A stretch of DNA of 64,000 nucleotides from Hirudinaria manillensis (Eukaryota; Annelida; Clitellata; Hirudinida; Hirudinidae), in the NCBI GenBank assembly GCA_034509925.1, contig CM067528.1:12730501-12794500 (forward strand). The letters are read 5' to 3'. The notes below the pieces were generated by a model. The model saw only the letters and a list, made by a program, of their open reading frames with translations. It did not search any database and was not told the origin of the DNA. A program made the translations under genes and the position numbers. Of the stretch, positions 12,360 to 27,500 are shown in pieces. Position 1 is the stretch's first letter; the number at the start of each line of letters is the position of its first letter.

Positions 12360-13877
12360 TCAATTATAAGCCCCAATCCAGAAAGACCAGTCACTTTGAT
12401 TTAGGAGTTGAATTCTGTTCAGTCCATTGGTGTGATTATTTAACTCACAAATCCTGGTTATTGAATTGTAATTGAAGGAATCACAACTTTTACTTGACAT
12501 AATGCAACTTAGTAAGCAAGATTGTATTCCCCTTTGTTTGTATAAGGCGGCATACAAGTAATTCTTGAGTCTCCTTCCCTTTAAAGATTTCCAAATCAGT
12601 CCTGTCAACGAAAGTAAACATATGTATATCTACATTATTAACAACACCTTAAAACATAACCAATAAAATTTCGTCCTGGCAAATCATATGCCTCGACTTC
12701 GCACACGGCCATTCCTTTGCCATCTGAAGAACTCGGATCCATTTGAAGAGTGAGAAATTTACCAGGTGGTAAATTATAGTTGCATTTCATAAGTGCTTTT
12801 CTCGATTCTGGAAATGCTCCAAGATATTGACCACAAAGAGGATAAGTATATCTTCGCACAGAAGAACTATTGGGAAAACTGTTCATCAATCCACAGAAAA
12901 AGTTATCCAGCCTGTCTTCCATTCCTATTCGTCCATAGACAATTACATAATACATTTTATACATCTTTCCAAGATCCACTGCCATCCAATTAAGATCGTT
13001 ATAAAGATCATTCGTGTGAAAACAGTGGCAATTAAAAACATCTGGATCTGCGTTTCCATCTACTGCTCTTGAAGCTTTTAAGAGTCCACATTTAGGAATA
13101 CCGTTGTAGAAGCTACTCTGATATGACGGTCTAAGCAGGGCTTTATTAGTTATGTTTTCGTTGAATATGGCATTTGAACCTTGCAAATAAAATTCACATT
13201 TACAGATATTTTGCATTTATGTTTTATGCTTAATAAGTTAAATGAAATTTTAAATGGTAAAAGATATAAATGGTTGAACTGCAATACATCTTCACGTTGC
13301 AGAGCAGAGGTACACCAACTTTAGCATCATCATTTACCTAGGAGGCATTGCATTGAGATATTGAAGATATCTCCAACAATATGTCAATATATAATTATAA
13401 AAAATAAATGAAATAAATAAATAAAATATAAGAAATAAATGCAACCTTAGGAACGGCTCCATTATTTTTATTTTCCAAATATGCTTATTGAGTTGTTTCA
13501 AAGCCTTGAAACATTTTAATTGTTTATCGAGGAAACTACTTGCATTTAAAACAATATATCTATGATTTCTATGATGGCCTTGCATCTGATTAAATTATAA
13601 TGTGATACAAATCAAAAATTATAAACGTAAATGAGTAAAAGATTGGAATGATTCAAGGCAATCCAACATGAATATGCTGAAGAATAGCTGAGTGGCAATG
13701 TTTTTTAGCTCGTTCTTTTGATAAATCGATGAGTTTAAATTACGGAATGTTGTTTGAATAACTAAGTTTTAGGGCCATAATTTAGGACTATTATTATTTT
13801 ACTATAATATAAAGATTAAATATCATAACAAATATATCCTCACCTGTAAAACATAGGAAAACGTTTATATAAAGCAT
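12360..13877 (-). CDS. Secreted F-type-lectin-like + PAN/apple protein, 3 exons
   Basis: Predicted extracellular protein of 264 aa. Exon 1 (13877-13844) encodes a signal peptide, MLYINVFLCFTG. Exon 2 (13179-12661) encodes an F5/8-type C fold like fucolectins (FTP domain): NKALLRPSYQSSFYNG, then ASRAVDGNADPD, WMAVDLGKMYKM, a DRLDNFF strand and a C-terminal AVCEVEAYDLPG. Exon 3 (12601-12360) encodes a cysteine-rich PAN/apple-like module with CLLSC, SCDSF and ICEL and ends at TGA. Frame and phase (1,1) are consistent. F-type lectins bind fucose through a His and an Arg-x-Asp motif; I do not see that motif in standard spacing, so sugar binding is uncertain. The gene sits on the same strand between TEP-A and TEP-B, which suggests a humoral recognition role. 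The long first intron (13180-13843) holds only AT-rich sequence. Confidence 0.8.
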
Positions 13878-15553
13878 GATGTTGGTGAAATACAAATTAA
13901 ATATAAATCTATTGAGTTTGTGAGTGTTCGACCACACCGAAGTCTTACTTTCAGTTATAAATGCTTTTTTTTCTATCCAAATAATAAGTAAAGTGACTTG
14001 GACTAATCAAGCTCTACTTATTAATTATTATAATAGTAAATAAAGCCCTTTTTATTCATATTATTAGGGGTGCACTACGAACAATAAATAAGCTAAACAT
14101 GATAGAAGTTTTCAATTCTGTCATTTGGAGTGAGCTGTAATTTGGAACATTTGTAAAGTTATAGTTTAGATTAATGGAGGATGTTAAAGGTCAATAAGAA
14201 CAATTCAATATTTTAGTCCTCACGGTGTTATACCACTACAAAGGCTAAGTCAACGATTTATTATGAATTATAAAAATTTTGTGAATTCAAAATTAATGAC
14301 AGGAATTTTTTTTACGACGAGACTGAAGTAGAAGTGACAGAATATTTGTTTATGATGTAAAATGTTCAAACTTTATGCGTTGTACCACTTTTAATATTGC
14401 CATTTTGACGTCTGATAATTCATTCTCAGATACTCATTTATTATTATATTATAAATTTCGAAGCCCAGCAGAAATTTTTCAATAAAAAAATTATGACGAA
14501 TATAAGTTGAATATTGTCAGTAAGACTTTCTGTTAGGAGACGATTCTGATGGTTTAAGCATGCTTTTCCTGGCTCATAGTTTTACTGTTGTCCAGTTCTC
14601 CTTCGCCTTTAAAATCAAACTTTTTGGAGCAATAACTTTGGAAATAATTTTCATGTTTGAAAAAAACTGGCTCCAAACATAGACATATCCCATGACTTTG
14701 CTCTAACGGAGAATCTTCACCGGTACAGCGGTCTAATGCAACGTATTATCTCTTCTTGTTTTCATATAATCATACGATATTAGACAGCTTAAGGTACCCC
14801 TCTCTTGGACCAGGTAGAGCAGTTTGACGAAGAACGGTTTGCGATTAGAGGGCATATTGAAGTGTAAAATTAACAAACAAAAGTTTCGTTTTTCATGCAG
14901 TAGCAAATTATTTAAATTAATTCGTTAAAATTACGGCCTAGTTTACAAAAAAAAATTGAGTGACGCGGGACTTACGGATCTCTAACGACAAATTTTGTCC
15001 TGTTGAAAATCATTAAATAGGTATGCAGTCCTTGTTATTGACTTGCTATTGATGCCGATTTTACATACATCTGATAACCTTCATCAGATTGAAAGAACGA
15101 ATAGAATGGAACTGCTCGTAACACCGATACCATATCTTGAAGTAATGATGTCAGAACATGCCCTTACACACTTTTAATCTTATTTCTAGTTTTTTAGCTT
15201 AAATTACAAAATATAGTTGACCAAAATCACTGAAATTAATATCTCCAAGTAGCCAACGAACATCTACGTATCATACAAATAAATGGTTTATATATGACTT
15301 TTATCAACAAAATTATGGTTAAAAAACATAAGTGTCCCAAGCTTATCACATGCACTGTACTAGACACATCAAACAGTAATGTTGAAGCAGAGTTTATTAA
15401 AGTCTTTAATATTTATCATTGTTAATCTCGAAAAAAATCTGTAAAGCATAAATGGTCATCTAGCTGAAATATTTAAAAATAGATTAGTGATAAATCAATA
15501 GATCATAGGTCATAGGTCATAGGTCATTCACATTGATGAACGCTTCTGATGGT
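13878..15553. other. Intergenic, no gene recognised
   Basis: AT-rich spacer holding the lectin-gene promoter side and the 3' flank of TEP-B. A triple direct repeat of the heptamer ataggtc lies near 15505-15527. No reading frame of note and no family similarity seen. Confidence 0.5.
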
Positions 15554-18500
15554 TCATTTGTTGAAAACCGGATCGCAGGCACTCCACGATTCAGAAGTTG
15601 ATGTTGGTGAGTAATATCCACTCACCATTTGATCTTTATTTTAAAATTTAAAAATCAATAAATTTATATTCTATATTTATAAATTTATATTTTATATTCA
15701 CATAAATATTTTTTATAATATAAATGTATATATAAACTCTAGTCACACGTAAATTATAAGCATGCATCTAACCTGGAGAGTAATATCGATAAGCCTTCAC
15801 CAAGGCTGGTTTGACCAATTTAACGTAAAATGTCTTTTCCATCTTGACAGTAAAACACAAGTCCTTCTCTGTTAACTGGATAAGTATTATTATGACCAGC
15901 TTATGTAATAACTAACGCAGTTGTAATAAACAAAATCGGACCATCCAAATAAGTAATTATATAACATTTGTATAAAACCTTCTGTTAATATCACTTGTTA
16001 ATGTATATTATTTCGAATAGTAAAACTTAATAATAGGAAATTAACGATTTATAAAGTTAAGAAGTAATTATTAAGATATTTCTTTTAAGTAATTATAAGA
16101 TATAAGATTTTTACAAAAACAAACCTCGTCCAAATAGATTGAAAGACGATTGTTCCCCAATTCTTGTCTCTTGAAAGCGCTTCCAATTTCATTTGCCAAA
16201 ACATTTGCATAATCGCTGGAGAGGGTGAATCCAGTCAATAAATTCACTTCTGTTAGAACCATTCCTGTCACTTCGCTTCCTAGCCAACTGCAAATCGAAT
16301 TAGTTGTTGTTATTTTTTTTTAATTTATAAATAATTAAAATATATGGCATTACAAGCCAGGGTAATTGATATTTAAGCATCACCAATAATCTAATGGAGC
16401 GAGCCTTCTGAGCCTTATATTATGGAACTGATTCAGTCATTTTATTCATTTTTGAACAGTTGTAATTAATTATTATTTAATGAAAAATAAAATAAATTTT
16501 AAAAAAATTAAACCTAAATATATTTCGAGTGATTTATTGATCCGTGCAAAAATGGCTTATAAATAAAATAAACAAGTAGATTGAAATAAATCTAAACTCA
16601 CGAGACGCAAATTTTGAGGTCCAACTTGGAGTCAGACGAATTTGTTGTTAAGTTCAGCTTAATAAGTTGGTTAACTTTTGGTGAATTGATGTGATATTTC
16701 ACATTGAGCTGAAAACAGAATCGAATTTTGTTTGATTTTTAATATTTAATATTTGTTCTTATGGTCGTAGTGAATACGGACAGCTGGGCTAGGGTTAGGG
16801 TTAGGGTTACAGCACTTTTATTTCTAACTTTAAGATTAAGCTCTAAAATTATTGATAAACATAACATAGTCTCGTATTTTACTTTAATACTTTATATTTT
16901 AAAGCATCGACGATGTAATTGTAACCACAATTCTTTACTTTGTTAACCTTCACAAAATGAATGCCAAAAATATACATGGCCTATGAACTATGTTTTCTAT
17001 CTCATTGGCCATCAGAATCATCAGAATATATTCTTGTGATGATAAATATAATAATAATTTATAATAAATATAATAAAATACTGGTTTAATTTACTTGGAC
17101 GAGAACAAGTCCTTGGCCAGTGGCAGAAACGGTTACGTTTGTTGAATTTGATGGGAGCTAGGTAAATGGGTATTTTTAAATATTATTATTATTTTAAAAA
17201 TAATTTCAGTTTAAAATTTCTAAACTTTGAAACTCTTACCTGATGAGACTGAAGTATCAGAGCAGAATTTTTGTTGATGTTAGCAAATATATAAACTTCA
17301 GAGGTTGCATCCTGGCTGACTTTCACGGTGAGTCCATCGGAATTGGTTGGCGTTTGAATCAATTTTCCAAATTCTGCCAATGCTTCAAAGCCGAGAACCG
17401 TATCCTAGTTTGTCAAACCATTTTGATTATTATGGTTTTGCATTTTACCCATTTTGTTGTGAGTCTTGATAATGCACGTAACCATTTTTATTGATCGACA
17501 AAACTAAATAAATTGGACTAAATGGCACAACAATGATATATATATATCAACAAATGGATGATTCGTTGAGTGACTAGATTATTTTTATGAACAGGTCTAA
17601 CTGTCGATTTTTAAAGCCGTTCCCGCCTTATTGCAATATCGAGTCAAGTATGGAGCAGTCGAGACTAACTCTAAAACCAATAAATTACTTTAAACCAAAA
17701 TCCCCCGTTGGAGAATTCAGAACAACTTTAAATCCGTGGTTAACTTATAACATTAAGCTTGTAACATGCACCAGCCTCGAAGTAATGACTATACCATTAT
17801 TTAAATAATATTGCATACAGATGGGAACTATTCAATTATTAGACTGTCCAAAATATACCACAACCTTTAAATTTTCTTGTTCTACCTTTTAGCTATGGCA
17901 AATAATTAAGAAATCACATTGACATATTTTAACCTGGGTGGAGACAAAGCCTCCTTCAGGATTCCTTTTACTGATGAGCCACTTTGCAATTGGAAGAGAA
18001 TTTCCAAAGTCACCCCTGGAAGCATAAATAAGCAGAACATATGATGTCATCTCAATGTCCTGAGTATAGGCTTCTTCATAAGGCGGTCTCCACGTACCAG
18101 GTTGACTTTGAAATTGATTGACTTTATGCCAATATTTCATGCCATCTGCATTTACATAATTTCATTTCTCAATCAATCAAATTTCTTAAGATATTTTTGA
18201 CAGCTTATTCATATTATATCGCTTTTTAAAATAATTACAACATTCTATTGGTCCTATAAATTTTATTGGTTTTTATTTTATAAGTAAAGAAATACAAAAC
18301 CTTTGTCAAAAAATGTCAAACAATGAGTACGGTAACCTTTATTAATTGCCAATGAGTCTAAAAGTTCAAGGACGTGAGTTAGTTTGGAACTTCCCGACAA
18401 ATAAAAAGCATATCCAATTATGCTGAGGACGTAGCTATCGTTTGAAAACGAATTGTATTCGGTCTCCAGGTAAGATATGGTCAGCTGGATTTTGTCCTGG

Positions 18501-21500
18501 ATGTTGCTTACCTGATGTAAACAAAAGCCATGCCAGAAATAATTTAAATTATTATTCAATATTCTAATGATATAGGTTATTCTAGAGATAATTCTTCAAA
18601 ATAACTTTAAATAAAGCTAAATTACCTCAGTGGTGTTCCTGTTCAGCAAAAGAGAGATAACAACATAGGCTGTTAGACTGACACCAGATGAAGCTCCCCC
18701 CTGTTCAATAATAAATATAATCCAATAATTCTTATAAATCTAAAATTGCTTGAAACTCTCCAAAATATTGTTCAAAATGTGTTGGAAAACGGACACCGCA
18801 TTGTTTATGTTAATAATTTCGAGTTATGACTTAATTACCATTTTTAATTAACTCATTCAGTCGGAAACAATTCAAAAATGTATCTAGTTTTTACCTTTAT
18901 AATATTTTTGTTATTACATTTATTTAGAAGTAACCTAGAAATTCTAAAGTTTTTATTTTTAACTTTGATCGAAATTAAACCGAACATTTTGTTTATGACA
19001 AGCGAATTTTCAAATCCAACCTGCATTGGAGTATGAATAACTCTGCCTCCAGGAGGCTCGGCAAACACGCCGGAAGAGTTTTGATGTTGCAAAATCCACG
19101 TTAAACACCTGGCTATCTTGCTATCATCTATCAAAATATATTCACTCGACTGTCTAAATACTTTTGCAACAAAGGCACTTAGCCTGTAAAAAGAAAATAA
19201 AAATTTATTCAAAATTAATAGTATCATTAGATTTGAAATCTTTTGCTATGTTTGTGCATCTATATGTTTAGCTGATATGATGTATCCTAATAAAGCTCTT
19301 CATAATCGCCTCTGATGATTCAGGCTGGGTATTGAACAATAGGGCAAGCTTATGCAATATAAGACATGTTTCTAATGAACTGTAATTAATGAGTCCCGAC
19401 TGTACCAAAATCCAGTATTAATACTCTGGTCTGCGATATTGCAAAATAAATATTTCAAATTAATGATTATGATTATGATATTCTATAAATCTTTAACATT
19501 TCTGTTTAATTGCAATTTATTTCTAACCATACGCTTCCGGCAGGGTCACTTTCACCAAAAGCACTGAAGGATCCATCTTTTCTCTGATAAGTTAATTGCC
19601 GTTGGTATCCTATAAATTATAGATTAATGGCTTAAATAAAATATAATAAATCTTTAATTGAACTATCAAAATAATGATAAATTTTAAGTTTAAATTGATA
19701 TTTGCTGGATTAAAACATTTGATTTATATATATTCCTTATCGAAAACAAATCCTTAAGTGTAATACTCGTTATCATTCATAATAGATTGATCAATTTTAG
19801 AACCTTGGTTAATGAATTCCAGAGCCTTATTCTTGATCTCATCAGTGAGTTGATTTACGGCAGTGAGATATTTAACAATGTAAACATCAGGAGCAAGAGT
19901 AACCATATTCTGCTCCCCACAGCCATAAGGCATTTGCAGAAGTTTGTCCAAATTGTTGATTGCAGTTCCAAGAATGTCACCTGTTAATTCCATCTTTAGA
20001 CTTCAAAGTTAAAGACTTATAAATTGCTATAAATAAACTTTCTAACTAGTCATTTCTTATCTGTCTAAATAAAAGTTTAGGAATCATAAACTGTAAATCA
20101 AAATACCGATAACTGTAACTTCGACGATGACGGAGCCCGGCACAAGGACATTTAGTGGAGGAAGTGATACGGCAAAATTTACGAAATTGGATTCTTGTGG
20201 AATTCTGATCAGCGAGGAAGAACTATACTCTTGTGGTTGGCCTTCAGGCTAGAGGTTGTTACAGAAAATTTACCAAATAAATCAATAAATCATCACAATT
20301 ATTACTTGCAAAAGTTAATATTTTATATTATATATTTATTATGTATTTTATATTATATATTTATATTAATATTTTTATAATTATTTTATAATTATTTATT
20401 ATTATAATAGTAATTATAAACCTTGACGAGTAAATTAACAACGAGAGCATCGGCTGCCACCCCGGCAACGGCTTTCACTTCTATTGGAATCTGACCCAAC
20501 GAAGTTGCAACTATCCAAAAATATATTGTCACCATGTCGTTGTTTGGAACCTGAAATATTAAATCTAAGTTTAAGTAATTTCAATATTTTCAATATTTTA
20601 CTTGTGTCTGGCATGCCAGATTCCATCAATGGTTCTTTAATTAAGTTTACTTTTTAATAAATCATTTTATTAGCAGGTAATACTATAAATCAATATAAAT
20701 GGTTAACAAACAGTAACTATGAAAAACTTAATATACTGTTTGTTTTTATGATGATACAAAGAAGGATGCATATGGTATGAAATGCTGCCAAAATATGCAT
20801 TTTTTTATTAGTCTAGAATTGAACAGAACCACTTAATTTTACATAATCTCATTTATTTGCGATTTTGCTTTTGAATCAATTTGTATTTTTTGTATTTAAT
20901 CCTAAGTCGAACATGACGATAACGATGCTCGTGAAATTATAATTTAATAAATCGTACCGTCACATTTTTCGACACATCTTCGTTGACATTATTTTCATTT
21001 CCACTCGTGCATTTTATAACTTGGAAATAGTTAGATTTTGCAAGTGTCACGTCGACCTAAGAACACGAAGAAATAGTTAATAGCAAGGTTTTATAATATA
21101 ATAAGGTGCAACTTTAAAAAGATTAGAATCTTACTGTGAGGTCCATTCCATAATAGTTGAATACAGTCACTTGAAGTGCAAACTGCTCTCCTCTTATGAT
21201 TGAAGCAGGAAGGTTGAGGTTTATGAAGAATGGTTTTATTACTGTTACCTGAAATTCATTGACATTTCAAATTTATCTTCAGATGTTTGTCAGTGTTCTC
21301 TGCAAGAGTTAGCATTTGTAATTGCAACAATATGTATTTTAATAGCATATTTTATCTTATAAAAGAAATTTAGAAAAAAAACAGAAATAAATGTAAAAAA
21401 CAGCAATTAATAAAATCAACCTTGGCAGAGTTGTTGGCAATTCCAAGTCCAAATTTTGTGTTTGTTGCAAAAGCGGTGGCAATCCACGAAGTCATTGTAT

Positions 21501-24500
21501 CAGGAACTTTATACTTTAAATTTAGGACTCCATTTGGTCTTAAAAAAAAGTTATTCAAGACTATTTTCAACTAATGGTAATCAGTTCTTTAATAAATATT
21601 CTAACAACTGCTATATTATATGTTTATTTTATTCTTATATGAATGTTTCAGAATACGGAAAGAAATTTCCATTATTAAATGTTTGCAAAAAGCAATTTTG
21701 AATCATTTTTAAAAATCATTTATGACACATTTCTAAATTGCAACAACATTGGTTACGGAGCGATCGTGATTCGGGAATTAGCGGAGATTTCTGACTTACA
21801 ACTTAAAACAACTCAAATCAATCATCAATTGATTGCACAAAACATATTTATAATAATTTTTTTACAATTAAACTAACCAAGTTAACAATTTTACCAACCA
21901 AATCATAAATAACATGTTAATTCATTCTGTCTACATTCTCATATCGATATGTCAAGATTTGAACGAGATGGACGTTACAAACCCGGCAACGACATCACTC
22001 CAAATCCAAGTCTCAGGAAAATCTTTTCTTGGAGAATTAGTTTCTTCTGGTGATGGATTTGAAGCATCTGGCACGGGCATCATATTAAAGGAAGTTGTAG
22101 CTGCTGAAAATGCAAAAAAAATTATTGACTGTCTATTCAATTATTGGTAAAATTTGCAAAATAGACAATTACCAAACATGTAATACCGTTCTCTCCAGAA
22201 ATCTCGGTAAACCTGGTAGTTGCTCAATACGAATAAACCGGCATTCTGAAAATTGATTTATTAATTTCAATGGAATGTTAATCATCCATTTTTTTCACCC
22301 TACTTTTTCCATACCACAATGATGCAACATATGACTAATCCAATAGAAGACCTATTTACATTTTACATGTAATTTTATAATACGTAGTAAATATTTAATT
22401 TAAATATAAGATATCAAATGAGCTTAAGAGAACTTTATAGCCCATATAATATCAAGACTATACTATAGTATTGGACCTACTATACATGTCCTTACTTTTA
22501 AGTCTCATTTTGGTTAATTGCTTAAATTTTAATATACCTTGTCACTCCTTTTACTTTATTTTGTCAGGCAAACTAATTTATATTCAAGAGATTTGTCTCG
22601 AAATTCAGCAATTTTATTCTAAAACCTATTTTTATAAATCTAATAAATTCATTCTCCAACCAGGCAAAAAAAATTAAGAAAACATCATAAATACGTCATA
22701 AATTCTGCCGGTGTCTTTCCCTCCACGCCAAATTGGACACCAAAATCTCCCAAAAGGAACGAAATCATTTTCATATGTTCCTGCTCCTTGGTAGTTATAA
22801 ATATCTTTATCGATCTGCAGATATATATTTAAGATAATAAACTTAATTTAAAATGCTGTCATAAGTAATAAGCTCAAATTGAAAATTGGAATTCTATTGG
22901 GTCACACTAGGTCTGCCTGGCCAAGCGTTGCCACGGCTCAGTTTGTTTAAAATGAAAAAAATACACTTTTGATAATATATTGATTTTTATAATTTCATAA
23001 GGCTCGTGGGTGCGCAATTGTTCCATTGAGCCACGGCAATGCATGGCCGGACACAGCTAGTACTGATTTTTCATTACATTTCCAGTAAATTTCTTAATTA
23101 CATTGATTAAATTATTTTATTTTATTACATTAGTATTAAGTTAATGAATTTTATTATTTTAATTGATTTCATACCATGTTCCTGGTGATATCATTTCCTG
23201 CACTGAGTAGAAGGACACTCTGATCCACTGCTAACAACGATACGAATGAATCTTCCGACGTATTCACTTGCAACGTCACTTCTTTTCCTGGCGTTGTCGA
23301 CGTCGGGTCAAACGATATCGTCACCTGTATTATTTAAATTTGTCCAAGTCTTTTTACTATTTAATTTAAGTTATATTAAACTCTGCTATAACAGTGTGAA
23401 AAGAAAACAGGTGCTAACAGGACCTTGTTGGTAAAATAATCTGTGATTGAAAGAGAAACACTGTCTGCAATGAGTTCTCCGGTGGATGTGACGCAGGAGA
23501 CAACTATCGTCGCAGCAGGAGCCAAATTTAATGCCAAATTTTGAGAAATTGAAATCGTAAAATCGATGTTATTCGAAGGCTTTGGGTGAGAATAGGAATC
23601 GCTGAGAAGTAGTTGTCGTTTCCCGAGAACCTAGAACGATGGCGACTCGAATCATTAATTGTAATTAATTAATAAAAAATAAATAAAAGAAAATATGATA
23701 CAGTTAATGATACCCCACTTCGCTGAGTTATCCTTCAGCTGTGGTTTAAATATATAGAGTATAAACTTACTTGGTAATTAAATGATGTTATTAATTCGCT
23801 TGTTTTGACATTCAACTTCAATTTAGATTTTGCCTGCAATTATAAATTTTATCCTTTAGAGAACCAGTTAATGGAATGCCCATCACATTTCACATGTGAA
23901 ACCTTGATGACTTGATCATTTTCAGGAAGTGACAGTTGAATGAATTTCTTATCTCTCACTCGAAAAGATTCCAAATATTTGTAAGCCGTGACATTAAGAA
24001 GAGATTCTTCATCAAAATACGAAACCTGAGCGGGCAATTAAAAAACAACTCTTAACATAAACACAAATTTTTATTTCATTTTCGGGACTATTTATGCTTA
24101 TGGAGAAAAAAATTCCAAACAAACCCTGATGTTGAAATTATTCCAATTATTTTCGGTTGGTATTTCAAAAAATACGAAACCGCTGGCATCAACTGATACA
24201 TAGACAGGCTTCTCGATGTTGGATTGAGTTGGTGTGTAAAAGGAAGTGTATATTGAAGGGGTGGTGTTGTATACCACGGGTTTGTAGCTGGTTACTTCCA
24301 CGACAAGGGACTTGAAAGTACCGTTTGGGTATCTCACGTCCTCCAAAAGAGGTTCCGAATCGTCTGCTTGACTCAACTGGATCTAAGAGATTAATTAATT
24401 AAGTGGCTAATACAAAACTTCGTGAAATAAACAACAAAAGATTTCAAATTGTGAAAATTAAATTATTTGCAACAATTATTACATCCAAATTTACAACGAA

Positions 24501-27500
24501 TTTATCGAAATTTATAATAAGCAAAGTCAAATGATTATTTTCAAATTTGATTCTTAAAAACTGATAAATGAAGAGCTCTTTCAATTGAAATTCATTATTA
24601 GAAGTATGACTTACATAGGCTTTATATTGAAAACAGTTTTTAATGCATAATAAGTCAGCATTTAAGAGGTTAAATGAATTTAAATTACATTTAGTGATAT
24701 TAATTTAAGGCCAATTTGAATAATTAGGGCGGAACATTTATTCAATATAAAGATAAAAACTTACATAGGCTTTGTAGTTAAAACCACGCTTGAAGTTATC
24801 AGCTGAGATACTTAAAAATTTCAATTTGTATTTGTTTGAAACAAGTGGAACAGTGTTATTCCCCTGCAGGATTATCCCTGTCACTTCTTCTGTTACATTG
24901 GACTGAACAAACAAGCTGTAATAATTTGATTGAAGACCACCTTTTGAGAGTTGATTGAGTTCATCCAAAGTAACTGATACATCAGCCTTTCCATCTGAAA
25001 GCTACAATTCAAAATCAATTAATGAAGTAATTAATTAAGATTATGAAGTTATCAAATATTTATTTTACTGGTTATTCAAATTTCTTTTCAAACCTACTTT
25101 GAAGGAATTACTTTGCATTATTATTTTAAAATTTTGAATTCTAGAAAAATCAGTGCATAATTGTTTTTGCAATTTTTTGCATAATTGTTTTAAATTGCCT
25201 GAATTTTCGCTGATTATTTTATTTTTTGAATGGGCGTTCAGAATTTGATTTTATTAGTGCTTAATGGTTAAAATTATTTAAATTAAAACAAACTTGAACA
25301 TTCTTAAGGATATATGGTGTAGAATTGTCATTTCTGTGGTAATTATACCATGGATGTTTCAGAGATATAGCTATTTGTGCATATCCTTTTACAGTCTTGC
25401 CAAAGGTGTAACTACAAATTTAATTCTTATTTGAAAAAATAAGATAAATAGATAAAACAATCAGATTAATACAGCACCAAATTAAGAAAATATTCTCACG
25501 TTGCCGTCGTGGTGATTAAAAGCGGTTTCTGAGCAGAAGGATTGTTTTTGTTTACCAGAAAATAGCTTGGCAGTAAAACTTTCACTTCAAACTTTGGCAA
25601 GACTTTAAAAAAAAACAAAACAATGTTTAAAAGGTCAAAGTTTATCGATGGAATTAGCTTAAAAACAATTAAGGTGATTAAATTGTACATAAATACAATT
25701 AAATTGTACATAAATGCTATTAAAACTAGCCATATTCAGCTACTTCAAAATAGACCACTTTTTCCAACGTCTGAAAGTAAATTCATGAAATAGTTTTAAA
25801 TTTTGCCTTTATTATTTGGTTAGAATCAGCAACGAACAAACACACACCCCAGACTTGGCTTGGATTTTCCATCGTCCAAGAGGAGTGATGTCAGAAAGTT
25901 GAAGATGTCCGTTGATTACTCCTTTGAACGAAATGTTAGTTTATTCATTAAATATCTGATCATCCTTTTCTTCATATATTTGTGTTCAACCTGAAGCATT
26001 TTTCTGATTTTCCAGCTGATAAATTCTATTGTCAGATTTATCCTGTACGTAATATTCAATGTTCAAATTAACTGAAAAAGTAATCTGATGATTTTTGTCA
26101 ATAATAAGTTATTCATTTATTATTTCAATATAAGTATAATTCATTTATAATTACAGGCCATTTTCATGCTCAAAAGATATTGTTTAGTGCTCGTTTGAAA
26201 AGTCTCTGTAATTCATTAGAATTGACGTTTGAATGACTTGTTATTTCTAAACATTGAGATGTGCTCATTACATAATTTGATAAAAGATAAAGTTTTTCTA
26301 ACTGATATTGTCAGATTTATCCTGTATGTAATATGTCTCTGTATATAATATTCTCTATATGTAATATGTCTCTGTATATATTATTCTCTATATGTAATAT
26401 GTCTCTGTATATATTATTCTCTATATGTAATATGTCTCTATATATAATATTCTCTATATGTAATATGTCTCTATATGTAGTATTCTCTATATGTAATATG
26501 TCTCTATATATAATATTCTCTATATATAATATTCTCTGTGTGTAATATGTCTCTGTATGCAATATGTCTCAATAATTCATCAGAATTGACGTTTGAATAA
26601 CATGTTATCTCTAAACATTTGACATGTATTCATTAAATAATTAGATAAAAGATAAAGCATTTACGAACATAAATTATGATAGTGATCCCACCGGTGTAAG
26701 GCTTCAGTTCGGCATCGATGCCCAACACTCGGAATAAGACTGAGAAAATTGCATTTCAAATCACATTAATTCGAGTTGTAATTACATGCAATATGTCAGA
26801 ATATACGATGTATATTATACCAGTATATCAGAAATATTCAACTGGTTGGCTAGGATACCTTAAAATTTTAAAATAACCAAAAAATTGTTCAAAACAAATT
26901 TTTTAGTTCGTTGATGCGTGGGTTTTGATTTTGTTCATTATGAAAAGAAACATTTAAACATTTAAATTTTAAATATTTTTAAAACTATTTAGAGGATGTT
27001 CAAAATGGAAAGTGTTAAAGCATGTCATATTTAATGTCATATATTATAATGTCATATAGCAACTGTTTATGAAGGCAAATGCACTTCATTACCTATCGGT
27101 GAGAAATTTTGAAAGATAATCTTTGGCATTGTATTGAAAAGATATTTTGCACCAAAAATGGTCAACGTTACCAAATATTATTTTCATAAATTATACGATA
27201 TTAATTAAGTGAATGACACCAAGTTAACCATTTTGCCCTGGCTTGTAAAGGTACTTGTCAGTTTGGATGAAAATGGAATGAGTCTTTGCGACCAGTTGAA
27301 CCTGACTTGAGCCATTGAAGCTGATGTCACCAGAGGCATCAACAATAAAGTTGAACCAATTTTGGCCTGTGACATTGCTTGGTATCTTCAATTAAATGTA
27401 TATCGTACTTATTGTTTTTAAACGCCTGAGTACTCTCTACGAGGCAGTTTTAATTTTGATGATTTCAGTACAGTACAAAAAGGTAAAAACAATAAATGTA

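Noticed and set aside
13334-13585. 83-codon minus-strand frame with a hydrophobic stretch.
   Set aside because: It lies within the first intron of the lectin-like gene, the hydrophobic part comes from AT-rich repeats, and no splice sites link it.
26317-26562. Open frames on both strands with perfect 11-residue repeats.
   Set aside because: They are produced by the 33-bp intronic tandem array, not by a repeat protein gene.
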